Shown: positions 14,606 through 28,965, counted from the first letter of the stretch. The stretch is DNA of 64,000 nt from Gorsachius magnificus (GCA_034008185.1 CM067081.1:187943510-188007509); one strand, 5' to 3'. Notes: generated by a model from the letters alone, not told the origin. A program made the numbers and translations.

Positions 14606-15355
14606 CATGATACCCTTCTACAGTGAAATGACTGGCCTGGTAGACATGGGGAGAGCAGCAGGCAGTGTTTACCTGGACTTCAGTAAGGCCTTTGACACTG
14701 TCTCCTGTAAGACTGTCCCAGAGAAGCTGATGGATCACAGGCAGAATAAGCAGATAGTGAGGTGGTTTGAGAACTGGCTGAATGGCTAGGCCCAGAGGGT
14801 GGTGATCAGTGGCACCAAGTCTAATCGGGGGCCAGTAACTACTGGTGTGCCCCAGGGGTCCATACTGCATACAATCCTGTTCAACATGGGCACAGTGGAC
14901 TCTCAGCAAGTTGGCTGATGACACAAAACTGGGAGGAGCGCCTGGCATGCCAGAGGGTCATGCTGCCATCCAGAGGGACCTCAACAGGCTGGGGAAATGG
15001 GCTGACAGGAACCTCCAGGGGAAGGGTGAAAGTCCTGCACCTGGGGAGGAACACTCCCAGGCACCAGCACACACTGGGGACCACCTGGAAAGCAGATAGG
15101 CAGAAAATGACCAAGAGGTCCTGGTGGACACCAAGTGGAACATAAATCAGCAATGTGCCCTTGTGGCAAAGGCCAACAGTATCCTGGGCTGCACTTGGCA
15201 AAGTATTGCCAGCAGGTTGAGGGTGGCGATCCTGTCCCTCTATTTAGCACTGGGGAGGCCCCATCTGGAATCCAGAACTGCACCCAGTACAAGAGACATG
15301 GATGTATGGGAGAGAGTCTGCTAAATGGTCACAAAGATGATGAAGGGACTGCAAT
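14606..15355 (+). mobile_element. Decayed CR1 LINE fragment (reverse-transcriptase part of ORF2)
   Basis: Translation gives broken pieces of the CR1 reverse transcriptase in order: VYLDFSKAFDTV (motif A) near 14670-14705, WFENWLNG near 14765-14789, TTGVPQGSI-like text (motif B, as TTGVPQGSIL) near 14838-14870, and LADDTKLGG (catalytic ADD) near 14909-14937. Then follow the AIQRDLNRLGKWAD region and the ILGCTWQSIASRLR and LYLALGRPHLES regions in shifted frames. The segment between motif B and the ADD box is shortened by an internal deletion, and there are several frameshifts and stops. The 5' part (endonuclease) and the final 3' untranslated tail are both missing. It lies antisense to DOCK4 and is clearly dead. 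Confidence 0.88.
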
Positions 15356-18300
15356 GAAGAGCTAAAGAAAACTCATGGCAAAACGTGTTGGCAAGCAAGG
15401 TGTGGTAACTGCATGTTTTAACAGCCTTGCATAATGAAATGCTTGTCAATATTCACTGAGCATAAAGCTTTATGCCATGTAGTAACAGAAAGAAAATAAG
15501 GAGTCCATTGAAGACTAACCTATGCTTCCACTTCTCTGCAGAACGTGGCAGGGGAAAAAAATTTAGGTAATAGAAGTAGTAACATTTCTTAAAGGATATC
15601 CTATGTATTTGCTGGGGCAAGGGGTTACTTTAAACCTGTAAGTTCTCCTAAGGTTCTTGAAAAGAAAGCACACATCACTTTCCGTCTAAAGTTGCTCAAA
15701 AATTTAGGACAGCTTCCACATTTCATGAAGTTATAAGATCATTACATTGAATACTGTCTACTGTAACAGAACAATTGTTCTCTGCAAAGAATTTGCAAAA
15801 AACAGAAACTGGTATTTATTCCTCCATAAGATAAAGGCGCTCTCATATCTTACAGAAATATTGGCACAGATTAATAAACCCAGACAGAGAAGATCTCTTA
15901 ACAGGGCTCATCTCTATTAGAGTTCCTGTTCCTAAAATACAAAGACTCTAGTTCATTTTGTCAATCATTTGAATCATAGGCACAACAAGTCCAGTACAAG
16001 AAAAATTACAGTACTATATGTACATTGACACAGGAAGAAATGCCAGACCCATTGGAAAAAAAATTCATTACAACTGGTTTTCAAAACTAGCACATAGCAG
16101 TTTTTTCTGTTCATGGAGAGAAATGAAGGCAGTTTAGTTCTAAAAAACAAATCTCAAAGCTCTTTTTCCAGGAGTTTTAGAAACAGTCATTAAAGTTAAC
16201 TGAGAATCCACAGTATTTTCCTGAGTCTTTGTAGCTCTCAGTAATTTTTCCTTTTCATCGCTAGCCTGCTTTTGAGTTAAAGTGGTTTTGATTAACATTA
16301 CATTCATTAATATCAAAAAAGCAAGTAATGCAAGAAAGAAATTGCCTTCTAATTACCAGAGAAGCTGCCAATCATAAGTTATAATACCTTATCAAAATGA
16401 TTTGTTGAAACAGTATATCTGCTTGAAGTAACACTACTAAAATTTTCCCAAAGATCCAGTTTTTAGCATGTATTTATTTCCATGAATTATTAAAAGTAAG
16501 TGTCAACTGGTTTATTAAAATAAGGTTATATACATTTGTTTCTTACAGGAAAGAGCCAAGTTCTCCCTTCTTTTTCCTCTGGTTTAGGGAAGGTGAAGTA
16601 TCTTCGGTAGTATTATTAATGACTTGTGAACCTGAAGTAAAGAACAAAATTCACTCCATGTCCACTTCCGAATTTGTTTAGAGTAGTTGAAAATCATAAC
16701 AGTGTTTTGCATTATGTGAACCATGGAAAGGTGACCACTTATCAGAGTGAGATGGCACATGGTAAGTCTTGAGTCCCCACTAACAAGAGGCTTGACCAGG
16801 GCACTCTAACCTACTAAATTCCTACCTACTCCACCATAGCAATGTTCCAACCTTTACATTGCATGATACACACCTCAGCCTATATACACATTTGTTAGAC
16901 TGTATAGTCAAGTATGTAGTGGAGGTTAATTCAGAATTAATTACATGTAGCTTAGACAAGTACTTTGCTAGCATATTCAAAGCGTTTTCAATTTAAAGTC
17001 TTAAATTCTCTCACATCGTAACTCAGACTTTTTCTAAACTTTCTCAGCAATAATCTAGTACAGCCTCGGGCCAGACTTATCTGTGTTGACATTTGTCGAT
17101 GGACAGAATTGAGGTAGCTCTCAAAGTAGGCTTTACGCCAATCCACTAACGTTTAGGTACAAGAAACTGGTACACAAGACATGTGGCTGGTTTAAGGCAT
17201 ATATGTTGGGTATGGCTGAGGGTGCAGATCTCTAGACTGCAACAGAGACCATTATTTCTATTACAGTAGAACCTAAAGGTCTCAGGACTCCAGCGTGCTA
17301 GGCACTAAATATACTTAATGACAGCTTTTAAGCCACTGCTATCAATGTCTTCCGGGAACTCTAAAAACTATTATATGAAAATAATATGCCATATTTGAGT
17401 TAATTCAAAGTCCTTCCCCACACTTTTTTAATCAGAAGATATTGCAAATGCTTTTCTTGCTACAAGCAGGTATTAGGAAGAACTGCCTTGGTGCTGCTTT
17501 CCATCACCTTCCAAGCTGGTACCGAGAGGGACCTGAGGGAAGGCAGGCACACACACATACACCCAGTGCTTGCCAGGCAAGCAGAACAGAAGCAAGAGGA
17601 GTATGTCTGCATCAGATCTGAGATCTCGTCCACACACCAGAGTGGTGAGAGCACATGAACAAAAAAACCCACACCAAACAAGTTAGCACAAGGAGTCCTG
17701 GACAGGCATCCGCCTGTTAATCATCAATCCGTTTTCACTTCCCGTCCTGCAGCTCCTGCCCAAGATGCTGCCACTTTCATAACTCCAAGCTTTGACTTCC
17801 CCAAATCAGTCCTGTTGCCTCCTTGTCACCAACTCCCTCAGCAGTGACCTGCTGCAAGGCATGCAAGAACAACTTGAAGGAGAGCTGGAAACAAGGATAT
17901 TTATTGGGGATTAGCTGAGGTTACAAAAGGGCTGAGCACACCTGCTCGGCTTGGGCTGCAAGGGGCAATGGCAGCCCAGGACATCAGCAGCACGCAAAGA
18001 GCCTGCACAGAACATGAACCAGAGCACCTGCGTTCCCAGCCAGTCAGCGCCCGCTGGACAGACTGATGTTACTTCCCCTCTGTGAAAAGAGGCAAATAGC
18101 ATCTCATCTCCACTGTCTGCTACTTCGGGATAGCTAATAAAAGAGGCTGCTGCTAGACCACAGACAACAGGTGATGATCCCAATTCGTTTATCTTCCCAC
18201 ATTCTTGGTCCTAAGCAGACTTTTTACAACTGCCAGAGGCACAGCTCCCCTATACCCGCTCTTCACAAATCTTCCTTCCATTGCCTCTAAGTCTCCTCTC

Positions 18301-21300
18301 AAATACTTCCCTTGACAGTTTCAAGCTCCCACTCCTAAATACCTGCTCTCTGGCTTCATCTTGCCAAATTCAGATTTTTTTTCCCCACCACTTTTCCCTT
18401 CTAGTCTATTCCCACTGTGTATCTCCAAACTACGTGCAGAGTAAAAGAAGTTCTCGACCCAGCTGTTATTACACCTAACTGCTTTTGAAACTGATAGCAT
18501 CTCTTATCCAAATGCCCAAGACTGAAAAGGTGAAAAGAAAATAAGACAAAACTATGCATTGCATCACAGAAATTCCAGTTTTCTGCATTTACTTTGAGAA
18601 ATAAGGCCCTAAATTTTAGTTTCAAAAAAACCAACCCTGGGCTTCATGTTGATTACTTATAATTACACATTGGAAACAAAATACTAATATTTCCTCATCA
18701 TCTTTTTAAACTCTTCCTAGCAGACGCACATCAAAATCTATCCAGGCTAAAGCCCAGCTATCCTGAGCAAACAGCCAGTTAAAAGAGAAGGTAAATAAAT
18801 AAATCTCTGGAGAGCTTGGATGCTCTAGCAGCTCTCTTCAGGGTATATCAAGAAAAGCTGTTATTTGTTATCTTAATCCAGATACTACTACTTCAAACTT
18901 GCAATGGCACATTGCTGGCATATAGCAATCCACTACTTGGTGACACGGTCTGTACACCACTGAGCAAAAAGTAATCTCCATTTGGCACTAAAACCCAGCT
19001 GACAGCATGTGATTTACACAAGCCGCTAATAGCAAACTGTTCAAAGAGGTAATGATTTCCTCACTGATCTTTATAATATACAATTATTACACAATGTTTT
19101 CTACTTCTCAAGTGGCAAACTTTATAAAAACAACACAACACCAGAAATCTTCCTCTATATGAGACTACAGTAAAGCAGACTTTTTCCCCCCACCTAACAC
19201 GGAATGCTCACAAGTAACTAGCTGTAAAAAGAAAATTGCTTCCATGTGCCTTGTTTAATGTCATTGTCTTTCTAATATCCTGAAAGCAGAATACTACACA
19301 CTAATTGGTCAAAGTGGAACTGTTTGTGTTTTGGTTGGGGGTTTTTTTATAAAAAAGATTTAGCATTTTGTGCTGTGGGCTTGTTCTGTGGTAGATTCTT
19401 TGACAAAGCAGGGGATGAAAAAAAATGAGTGAAGGAACACTGGCTCTAATGTACATCTTTGGTACCAAATAGATGAAAATCAAAAGGAACATAAATATTT
19501 ACTGTAGAAAGCTTAAGAGTGGGAACTCAAATATTCTACTTCTGTTAAATAAATTATCAAAACCGGTAAGCTATTCTTAAAGAATTCTTAATGTTTCTGT
19601 TGAAGCCTCTATAACATGACAGCACAGAGGAAGTTAAGTTTCTTGACAACTTACACTGTCTCACCTTTAACTGGGAGCCTTGTGACAATCCTCTAGGACA
19701 GAGGGAAACTGTGGGACCTCCAGATGCTACAGGGGCAGTCCAGCAAACTTCTAAACCCCACACCTACATGGAGTTCATGCAGCCCCCCCCAGCATCTCAC
19801 AGGGGAGTCTACACAACCACATCATCCTAACACAACAGATACTTTTTCAAATGCTGGAACATGTAGGCATTCAACCCTCTTAATAGACTCCATGCCTCAC
19901 AGGCCAAAGTTCCCACTTCAGCATTGCCAAATCACTGTAATCTGTCTAACAAGCAATAGAGCCAGCTGACAACATAGTGCATGTCCAGCCAATATTTGGA
20001 AGTACATGCATAGCTGACTATATTTAGATCAAACCCATAGACAGTGCCTGCCCAGCCTACTTTCTTCTGCCCAACCAGCAGAAGACAGTCCAGGTAGTCA
20101 AGCCACCTTCTGAAAGATGCCATTTCTTGCAGGTATTACAGAATGCAATGGAAGCAAGCACGAAAATAAAAGCAAGTGTTCTTCAACTATCTGCACAGCT
20201 TCTGCAGTATTCTACCCTATTCACTCAGGCAGACCAAGCCTGTGAGAATTCCAAATGCATACGTTAGTCTCTAGAGACAGACAGGTGGTGAAAGCTGAAA
20301 AGCTGAGACCCTCTTACTACAAGGTGATGGAGAGTTACACTCAGCAACACTTACATATATGGACAGCAGTGCCTGATACAGATGCATTCTGAGCAGCATG
20401 GTACCACTGGGCATTTGCAGAGATGCAATGTGGCTTCACATAACTGATGCCATGAGCACTCTCTGCAACATGGGTACTGTCAGGATGGGCTGGAAGCGTG
20501 CCATGGCCTCGTGGTCTTGGAGTGTTTCAGCTAGGTATGGCTTCTCCAGGGCAGCCTTCAGATGCAACAGAAAAAAGCAGGAGACAACTTTTTTGTCCAC
20601 ATGATTAATGCATTTTTAAAATTAAAAGATAAAAAGATCCATTGGCATTTGTACGATACCAGAAGTAATTTAAGGTTCTTCTATTTTAAAAATTTAGTGC
20701 CTTAATATACACACCCAAATCAGTGCATCGTGGTTGTATCTGTTGACAAGAATGGGACAAACTTCAGAAGACGATGGCAGCGTTTAACACAGTGAGAAGT
20801 CGCAAAACAGCCAACCCTTTTCTTCTTTAGTTTTCATCAACCAGCCACAGACGTAAGCACTGAACTATCCCAGCTATGCCAGGGAACACAAGCACACAAG
20901 CTTCCAGTCAGCAGCGACAGCCTGCTTTTCAGCACGCTGCTTTACAAACCAGGCACTGAGGTCACGTAATTTGGATGTAGTCAATGAGCAGATTCGTAGT
21001 AGATGTGGGAGTGTAAGTCATTACTGGAGACTCCCCATTCAACACTCCAACCATGTCAGGCTATTAAGGGATTCATACTCAAAGGCATTTACCATTATGT
21101 CTTCAAGTCAGATTTATGATCCATGTTTCCCTTTTTACTCAATTTTTCATGTTAAAAATATGAACAAAGAACTTAAGCTGCATGTTTTGACAGTTTAAAG
21201 AATGTCATCGCACCACAGCAGCATTTCAGTGCTACCTGGACGTTTCCCACTGGGGATAACCACCAAGCTCATGCAGAGCAGGAAAGCTACGGTGTGGCTG

Positions 21301-21591
21301 AACAGAGCTACACAGCTGCCACTGCGTCTGACAAACTGAACCATATGAGCCGGGTTGGGGGAAGCGAGTGCAGAGGTGCAGAAGCTGTCATCCTCTGTTC
21401 TTTTCCAACAAAACCCATGCTTGAATGGCTAATGAAAATTCAAACGGCTGCAAGAACTGCAGAGACCCCCGAGGGGTCTACAGCATAGACCCTACTCACA
21501 TGATTTAATTCCTTTTTTTACAAAAGGCAATGCTGAGATGCCAGAAAATGAACAAAACCTACATTTGCAAAGGGACTGGAAAAAACAGAAG
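15356..21591. other. Non-coding intronic sequence, nothing recognised
   Basis: AT-rich DOCK4 intron 1 sequence. Frames near 17460-18183 (minus) are somewhat GC-richer but show no family resemblance. No repeats of a recognised class were found. Confidence 0.55.
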
Positions 21592-21670
21592 CAGGTGGTC
21601 AAGTAGCTAAGCTGGCAGAGCATTTGGACAGTAGCCGAATGGCCTGAATTCGGTCTTTAGTAAGGTCACC
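21592..21670 (+). repeat. tRNA-like sequence, probable ancient SINE head or tRNA pseudogene
   Basis: TAGCTAAGCTGG at 21604-21615 fits the RNA polymerase III A box (TRGYNNARNNGG). It is followed by CAGAGCATTTGGAC, which reads like the D-loop and anticodon-stem start of a tRNA. The expected B box (GGTTCGANTCC) is only weakly echoed by GAATTCGGTCT (21647-21657). Acceptor and T stems do not pair well, so this is not a functional tRNA gene. A tRNA-derived SINE remnant fits best, and chance similarity is possible. Confidence 0.35.
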
Positions 21671-24600
21671 AGTGTCTCCCACAACACACACACAGCTGTA
21701 TTACTCGAAAACTGAAATCATATTTGCAATAAGAAAACAGAAAGCACTTTCACATATACATTTAAAATTACAGAAGTGAACTACAGAAGAGAATAGGTGT
21801 TTAAAACATCTAAGGTTTTCCATTGTGACTCGTCAATAAAGAAGCCACTTCACACAAGTGTTAGCGGCATTCGTCATACTTCTGCTGCGTGCAGTCCATG
21901 ATAATACAGGTTCAACTCCTATCACTCTGCACCACCCCTTTGTGTTGGTATTTTGAGCAGTACTGGTACACGTGTACTCACACACACTCTCACCCTGTTT
22001 TCTAACTAAGAGTGCCTGCCAGCAGCCCCAGAGCACTCGCTCTAAGCGGTGGCCTCAAAAAAAAAAAAAAAAAGTCCTGCAATGTGCAATCAACCTTAGT
22101 TCAACAAAATCACACTCATTCATCACTTTCTACACTTCTGAACAAATACATACTCTTCATTTTATTTAATAAATGGTATTTTTGATACACAAGCTCTACT
22201 AGTCTCTACATTTTACCTCAGTGAAATGAGATGGCGCAGGGAATGCTAATGTTTTGTACAGCAAACAAAGCATTTCTTCTAAAGCCAAGTGAACATGTCA
22301 TTTAATCGAGATTGGTTTTGCCACTTCAAAGTTCACTTGCAAATGAAATTCAGATTGATTCCCATAGGCAACAGAACAGCAACAGAATCCACTACCTTGG
22401 GGAAGCAGCATTAATGGTAACATCTTACAGATACAGAGAACATCTGTAGTGTCTACGTCTTTCAAAATCAGCCACCATCTCTCATCTGTAGGTCCCATAA
22501 GGGACCAAATCCTCCAGTTGCAGCTAAATAACGCCTATTCCCAGCTAACGCACTGGAACCTCAATGGTTATAGAGCCCAGCATTACCCTGTGAGCTCTCA
22601 ATTCACACACTCTTCTTTGGTCACAGTTAAGCATCGAACCAAAAGTTTCCAAGCAGCCTTCTGGAAGTCAGAATTTCATATGTTTGTGAACAGCTTAGAG
22701 AGCAGCAAGCCCTTACTTAGCGCCACAGGACAAGGACTTTTGATTAGCCCAAAGCTCATTAGCAACATTCAAGAATCTCTCAGAGACGGTAACTAGCAAA
22801 CTAAAACCTGCATGACCTACAAACTAAGACAAATACAACTGATTACAGAAAGCTCAAATCTGAGGTCCTTACCTAAAACCACACAACAAAAGATACCATG
22901 AAAACTCAAGCCCAATCAAGCACTCCAAAATCTTGACATGGCCTTGTTCCTGAAGTGTACTTTAATAAGATCCATTTAGCACCACAAGTAGTGTTACATA
23001 TCCTTTCCAAACCACAATCCCCGACAGCAGGTTATCCAGGAATGACTGCCCAGAAGATCTGCTCCCTCCACCACCTTCATTCCGCAGTGTTTGCAGCAAA
23101 CCTTAATTACAGCTTCCCTGCTGGACAGGCAGGCAGCAGATGCCAGAGGCCATCAGTGGAGCATAAAGAAAACTTCTGACAAAGCTTCCCACACTTTCAC
23201 ATATTTTTGTGCCTTTCACTACAGTCATAACCCCTCCTCCCTCTGTGCCTGACTACCAGATTTTCCCTCTGTCAGTTCACTAGTAAACCCTTTTACAAGT
23301 CCCACTTCATGACCTGATAAAACCGCATGGCAATTCTGAGCTCTCTGCCCCTGCCTGTCACTTAACTTAGGCTCCATAATCCCTCATCCAGTCACTTCCC
23401 AAGCCCAGTACTAACAACCATCCTCTAATGGGTTTGCCAAGTCCAACTTCTTAAGTGCGTCTGTCCAAGCCTGCCTTCACTTCCAACTGAAGCTGCTGCA
23501 ACAACCTGCAAGTTTCCGTATTTTCAAAAAAAAGCCCCTCCAAAGAGTTACAAATAAAAATACATACTTAATAGAAGTGGTTTCAGTTCACTTCATGATT
23601 TATAGTCACCTTTGCAAGATGAACAACACAAATAGTTTCTAGGTAAAAAGAGTTTGTAAGTAACCACAAAACTACTGGCAGATATATTTCCATATGACTG
23701 TACAGTTCCTTTTTTACATTATCAGAAAAATTAACTAATTTAGCCTGACGCTAATGTACAAAATGTTGTACAGAAAAGATCACGTTATTTGGGAGAAGCA
23801 CATGGGTAATTTAAGTAGGGGGAATGGTAGAAGTTCTGGTTCTAAGTCATTATTGTAGATGTTAGAAGAGCCGAGTGCCAGGAAAACCTGCCAAATGCTA
23901 TTCACCCCCACACACGGGTGTATAATGCTGACTTGAAGACAGCTTGATAGGAGATTACAAAGCAAATTATATGAAATCCTGCTCCATCTCTAAGCTTGGA
24001 GAATTTGAGGTATTTCAATCAGGTGTGCTATACTGTTTAAGCACTGCAACATTTTACAGTAGCAGCGTCAGCGCATCCCTGCGACGCCTGCAGCCACAGC
24101 ATTCCCCTCGCCTCCCCAGGGCCTGCAGGACATACCACAGGCTGCAGGAATGCCTTCACACATTCGTGAAGTCAACATCCATACAGAACACAAGTTTCTT
24201 TTTAGCTAGTACGTAATAACTAATAGAACTTTATGGCTAAACTACAGTTCCAGAAATTCAGTGTGAAGGCCTCTACAGAGGAAAAAAAAAAAAAGTGACC
24301 GTATAGTGGAATTACCAGGTACCCAACCTTGGGAAGTAAAAAGAAGCAAAGCCAGACCTGCCCAAACAGCTTTCTTATTAAATGTAGATCTGAGGAGACC
24401 AAGCTATTCTTTTCCAAATCACTCACATTTTATCATTAAATTGTCTTCACATCTACCCACCTATATAAGATAACACCCATAAAGCACTTCCTTTGGCAAA
24501 TTGATATTGTAGATTTGTAAAAAAAAAACCACACACAAAACCAAGTAGCACATATACAGATATGAAGGCCAAGGGTTATCTAAGCTATCTTTGCAAAAAG

Positions 24601-26429
24601 CAACAGTAATACTGATGGCTGATAACTATCTGTCCCTTAAATTTTAAAGGTACTTCAAGGATTCAAGACATCAGGAGGAAAAGTAAATATTGACATTTTC
24701 AGACAAATTACATATTTTAAGGTCCTACTGTGGAACTCTTCATAAACAGAATCCTGATCTAAGCCATCCCAATGATTATCAGACATATGATAGCTCTTTT
24801 TTCTCCCCTCCACCTCCCAGTTCATTGTGGTAGGGCTGAACAGCAGGGACACACAAATTCAAAACCTTGCATGAAAACTGGTTGAAAACACACTCAGTTG
24901 GAACTGTCACAAGCAAGGCGACAGCCAACTTGAAGAAACTTGAAAAAATATATACACAGGTTATGTATCACATTCCAGGTCCTATTCTCACACATTTCTG
25001 TACATCAAGCATACCCAGCACACACTCAAGAGGGTGCTTTAGATAAAAAAATGCTTTGAACACAGTAGAAGCCAGTTCACAACTACACTAATTAAAAAGG
25101 GGGGAAGACACCCAAGAAAATACCTCCAGTATGATGAATATTATGTATGCTTTATAGCTACCGTACCAGAGAAGTTGTAAGGATGCTGTTTCACATTTAA
25201 CAGGCATTGAGAAGTCTGGTATCCCCACAGATGATAGGCAAATCAAGCAATTCCTCCTGTGCTAAAGGTGCTTGTTATGTGTCCAAAACAAACATTGCAT
25301 AATAAACAAAAGCGTACTTCCTCTAAGCTTGAGTCCCAGTTTTTGGACCTAAAGAAAGTCAAAGGAACTGGGTGACGGGGAACCAGAGCCAGAAGAAGGG
25401 AACACAACTGTGGCAGAGCAGGATGCCCAGGCACTCCACTGAGTTTCCAGGAGGGCTGTCAGAGACATCCACAGCAACAGAGAAAATGGGACAAGACTGG
25501 TAGAGAGAACTGGAAGGAACAACTGCCAAGGCTTTTCCTCAGAATTACCCCCAGAGCTATCCTGACTGAAGAGGCAATGGCAATGCTTAAAAGCCATCAT
25601 TTATGGGAAGCAGTAGGTCTCATTAATCTGAGGGTATTCAAGTTCTCATATCAACCACACTACTAAATGTTATCATTATAAAATATGTACTTTTATTATA
25701 TCAAGCAGAAGCTTTTATTTTTCTTTCCCATATTACTATATTGAAGGGACTCAAAGTTCACCTGTTGAAGTTCTGGATGCAGCAGAGACCCTGACCTCTC
25801 AAGAGGATGGTAGAAGTATTACAGCTGTGCTCGTTTTACTTTGTTACTTACATCTCACTGAACTCCATGCTGTACATTTACCAGCTATCAGTTCTGTCAC
25901 TGTTCTACCTTTTTCCAAAAAGTTTTGCTCCATGGCAAGATTAGACAAATTGTACATCCACAGAAATGAAGCTGCACCTTTCGAGTTCTTAGTTTCTAAT
26001 CTTGTGACACTCAAACTATTTTAGCAGCCGGCTCAGACTTGACAAGAATCAATCCCAACTTTATGTCCAAAACATGTGCACAGACAGTTCCGCTTGCTGC
26101 ACGTGGAGACAAAGCTTGAGACGGCAAGGTCAGGCAATTGCTTACAAAGCAGCCTCTAGAATAGGAAGGCACTTATGGCCATGCGAGTCCAAGTGTTCAA
26201 ATTAAGGCTGTATCTGAACAGCACTCCCAAGTATGAGGAACCTAAAATTTGTAAAAGAGTTTTAAATCCGTGGGTGTGATAGACAGCACAGTCATGAATC
26301 CAGACCAAGCAGCTGGGTGAGAAGACATACAATTAAACTATCTACTTCAGCTCATTATTTGTTCCCACCCCATGAAAACAGCCAACTAAGTTTCCCATCA
26401 AGCCCTAGCTTTCTATTACACCCCATCTG
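21671..26429. other. Non-coding intronic sequence with A-runs
   Basis: AT-rich DOCK4 intron 1 sequence. An A17 run occurs at 22057-22073 and a second A-run near 24281-24293. No reading frame or repeat of a known class was recognised. Confidence 0.55.
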
Positions 26430-26775
26430 ATGTGCCTGCAGGTTTGACTGAGCAAGGCAGCTTTCTTCTGCACCAGGGCCAGGGGCGGCACAGCAGCAAG
26501 CCAGTCACCCCTCACCGGGGCCTTCAGAGCCACGCACCCAGCAGGCTTCACCCTGCAGCCAGGTCCCGCTCAAAGCCAACAAGCCCCGCCGCTTGGCCGT
26601 GCCGCATCGCACAAGGAAGCGCTGCTACGCCCCAGCTGCAAGGCACTGGGGTCCTGCCACCTTTTGTACTCCCAGCTGCACCCTCCCTCGCCTCCCCCAC
26701 GCTGGCACACAGACTTTGGCAGATGATCCGAGCCCCAGCTCGAGGTGCTGATCCAGTAGAAATCCCTCCCTGCCA
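26430..26775. other. Isolated GC-rich, CpG-containing block in DOCK4 intron 1
   Basis: A block of about 345 bp is clearly richer in G+C than the AT-rich sequence on both sides. It keeps many CpG dinucleotides (for example around 26585-26635), while CpG is scarce elsewhere in the intron. A 118-codon open frame on the plus strand and a 68-codon frame on the minus strand cross it, but neither resembles a known protein. It could be an internal alternative promoter or first exon of DOCK4, an enhancer, or the GC-rich part of an unrecognised repeat. Confidence 0.5.
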
Positions 26776-28965
26776 AAAAAGTGATTAGTTTTCAGCCAGA
26801 TCAGCTCTTCTCAACTGTTCATCACAGTAGCTGTTACCAGGTAGCAGTGGGGGGAGCTCATGGCCAGAGCTGGGCAAGCAGTAGAGCTGGCCTGGCCATG
26901 GTCACACTGGTCCCCAGACATTTACGTTCTGCTCGCCAAAGTTTCCCCACACACACATACTCAAGACAATATGCTATTCCGAGTTTCCTGAATTACTTTA
27001 ACATATGTTACTGTAGCTGTGCATATTCCTATCCTACACAAACCCCATATTTTTACATAAAACCTGCTATTTGTAGTCTGCAGAACGCTCTTGAGGTTTT
27101 GCATAAGGTATGTAAAAAACATAAATGGCATTTTACAGAGGTCATTAAAAAGCCAAACTTATGACAGTTCTGCAAATAACTCCGCTTCATAGGTTAACCA
27201 AAAGATTTTAACTTGCTAGTTTAAAAGAGTCTGTTCAACACTTACCAGCTAAATAAGCTTATTCGGGACCTCTGCTGCTCTAAAAGCAAGCACTCCCCAT
27301 CAGCCCAGTCCCTTTCTACTTGGTCATTATTTTGCTGAGGAACCCACAGAGAGGGGCAGAGCACACAAAGCCCACGGACCTCGCAGCTGTACAACCACAT
27401 TTAAACCTCAATTATGAGGCTATTAACTGGCTGCTCAAAGAGAGAGCTAGAGGCAACAGTTATCAATGTAAGTTCAAACAGGTCTGTGTAAGAATCACCA
27501 TGAAAACCTATGTGATTTGTCTAATGTTACAGTTGTGCTTTTTCTGTTTACTAGATTACATTGGAAGAGAAGGAACCACATAATTTGTGCCTGTTTAATG
27601 ACAACTAACCTCTGTACTTCATCTGAGCCATCTTTAAAACTGGTGTTATTTAATATACCTATTAAATACACATTTTTCAGAGGCACTGCTATTCAAGCCT
27701 CAACCTATTCAGTAGAATGGAGTCTTCGCAGAAGTGAAACAAAGGAACACTTTCCTTTGCATGCTAATACATTAAAACTCAACCATTTTCAGTCTCAAAG
27801 GCTTCCCCATGAATTTTCTGAATGTGAAGAACAACCGCAGTTAAGCTTGAAGATACAAGAGCAGAGGATGTGGTCTAATGCTGAACAACAGACAGGTAGC
27901 AGCAGCAAGACTGACACCACTCATCATCCTTCATGCTGCCAGGAAGCCAAGGTTTTTCATCAAGGGAAGAAGTTCTAAATACTGCTTCTTAAAGGACATT
28001 ATATTTGCTCAGTTTGAGATAAAGCTACTATTTATATTAAAAAAAAATTAAACCCCCAAAACAATAGGGTCTTTCATAAGCAACCACTGACAGTAGCTTA
28101 AAAAAACCTCTGCGAGTGACTATGGGGTATGTGATTTCCAGATTACATTGCCTCTGAAGTTGGAGAGCCCATTACCCCAGATTCCTATGAATACTGTTCA
28201 ACAAGTTACATTTCCAAATACCATTTCCAAAGAAGATTAAACTCTAAAACCAACAGTTGCCTCACATGCAAGAACACCACACACTTTACTGGAAAAATAC
28301 ATATTATTCTGATATTTTACCTATTTTCAGCATCTTTTACCATGCTTTTTCAACTGATTGGTGGAAAGAAATTGTCCCAAGTCTTTGGATAATTAAATCA
28401 TTACAAAAAGCCCAACTTGCATGCAGAAAAGACAACAGACAAGTCTTTTGTCTTCCAATCTTATTTCCAAAAAAAAACTTTTAAGTTATTGAATTTAGCT
28501 TTCCAGTTATGTAAGTAACTGGAGAATCTGTAACTTGAGATGCTTACTGTTATCACTGACATATTTTCCCCAAGACAAATATAATGGGAAAATATGTGCA
28601 AGCAGGTATCTCCACCCTTACTTCACCTATTTTAACCTGCCACGTGGTAGGAATAAGCCCATTTGTTCAACAGAGGCAAGCACTCAGAACTACATCTGGC
28701 CCAACGAGAACAACTTTAGCTTTTAGGTCTTGTTATTCCAAGTGGAAGAAAGGATATCATGAAGTAATATCATTTTGGCTTGAGTTATAATTAGCTATTC
28801 ATTTTTTTCTGATGGGGTGGGTGGAGGAAGAGAAGTTAAGTATAGCTACGTTAATGAACTCTGTACAGAGCCAACACATGCTTGCTTACACTGAAATAGA
28901 AGAACAGGGATCTTCTGTTTTCCACCTTAGGATTTCCTCTTTTTTTGTCCGAAGTTTTACAGACC

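Noticed and set aside
21592..21670. Functional tRNA gene
   Set aside because: A-box similarity only; acceptor and T stems do not pair and the B box is poor.
27517..27978. 153-codon plus-strand frame in DOCK4 intron 1
   Set aside because: No recognisable domain, low-complexity composition, and no coding-like features or splice context.
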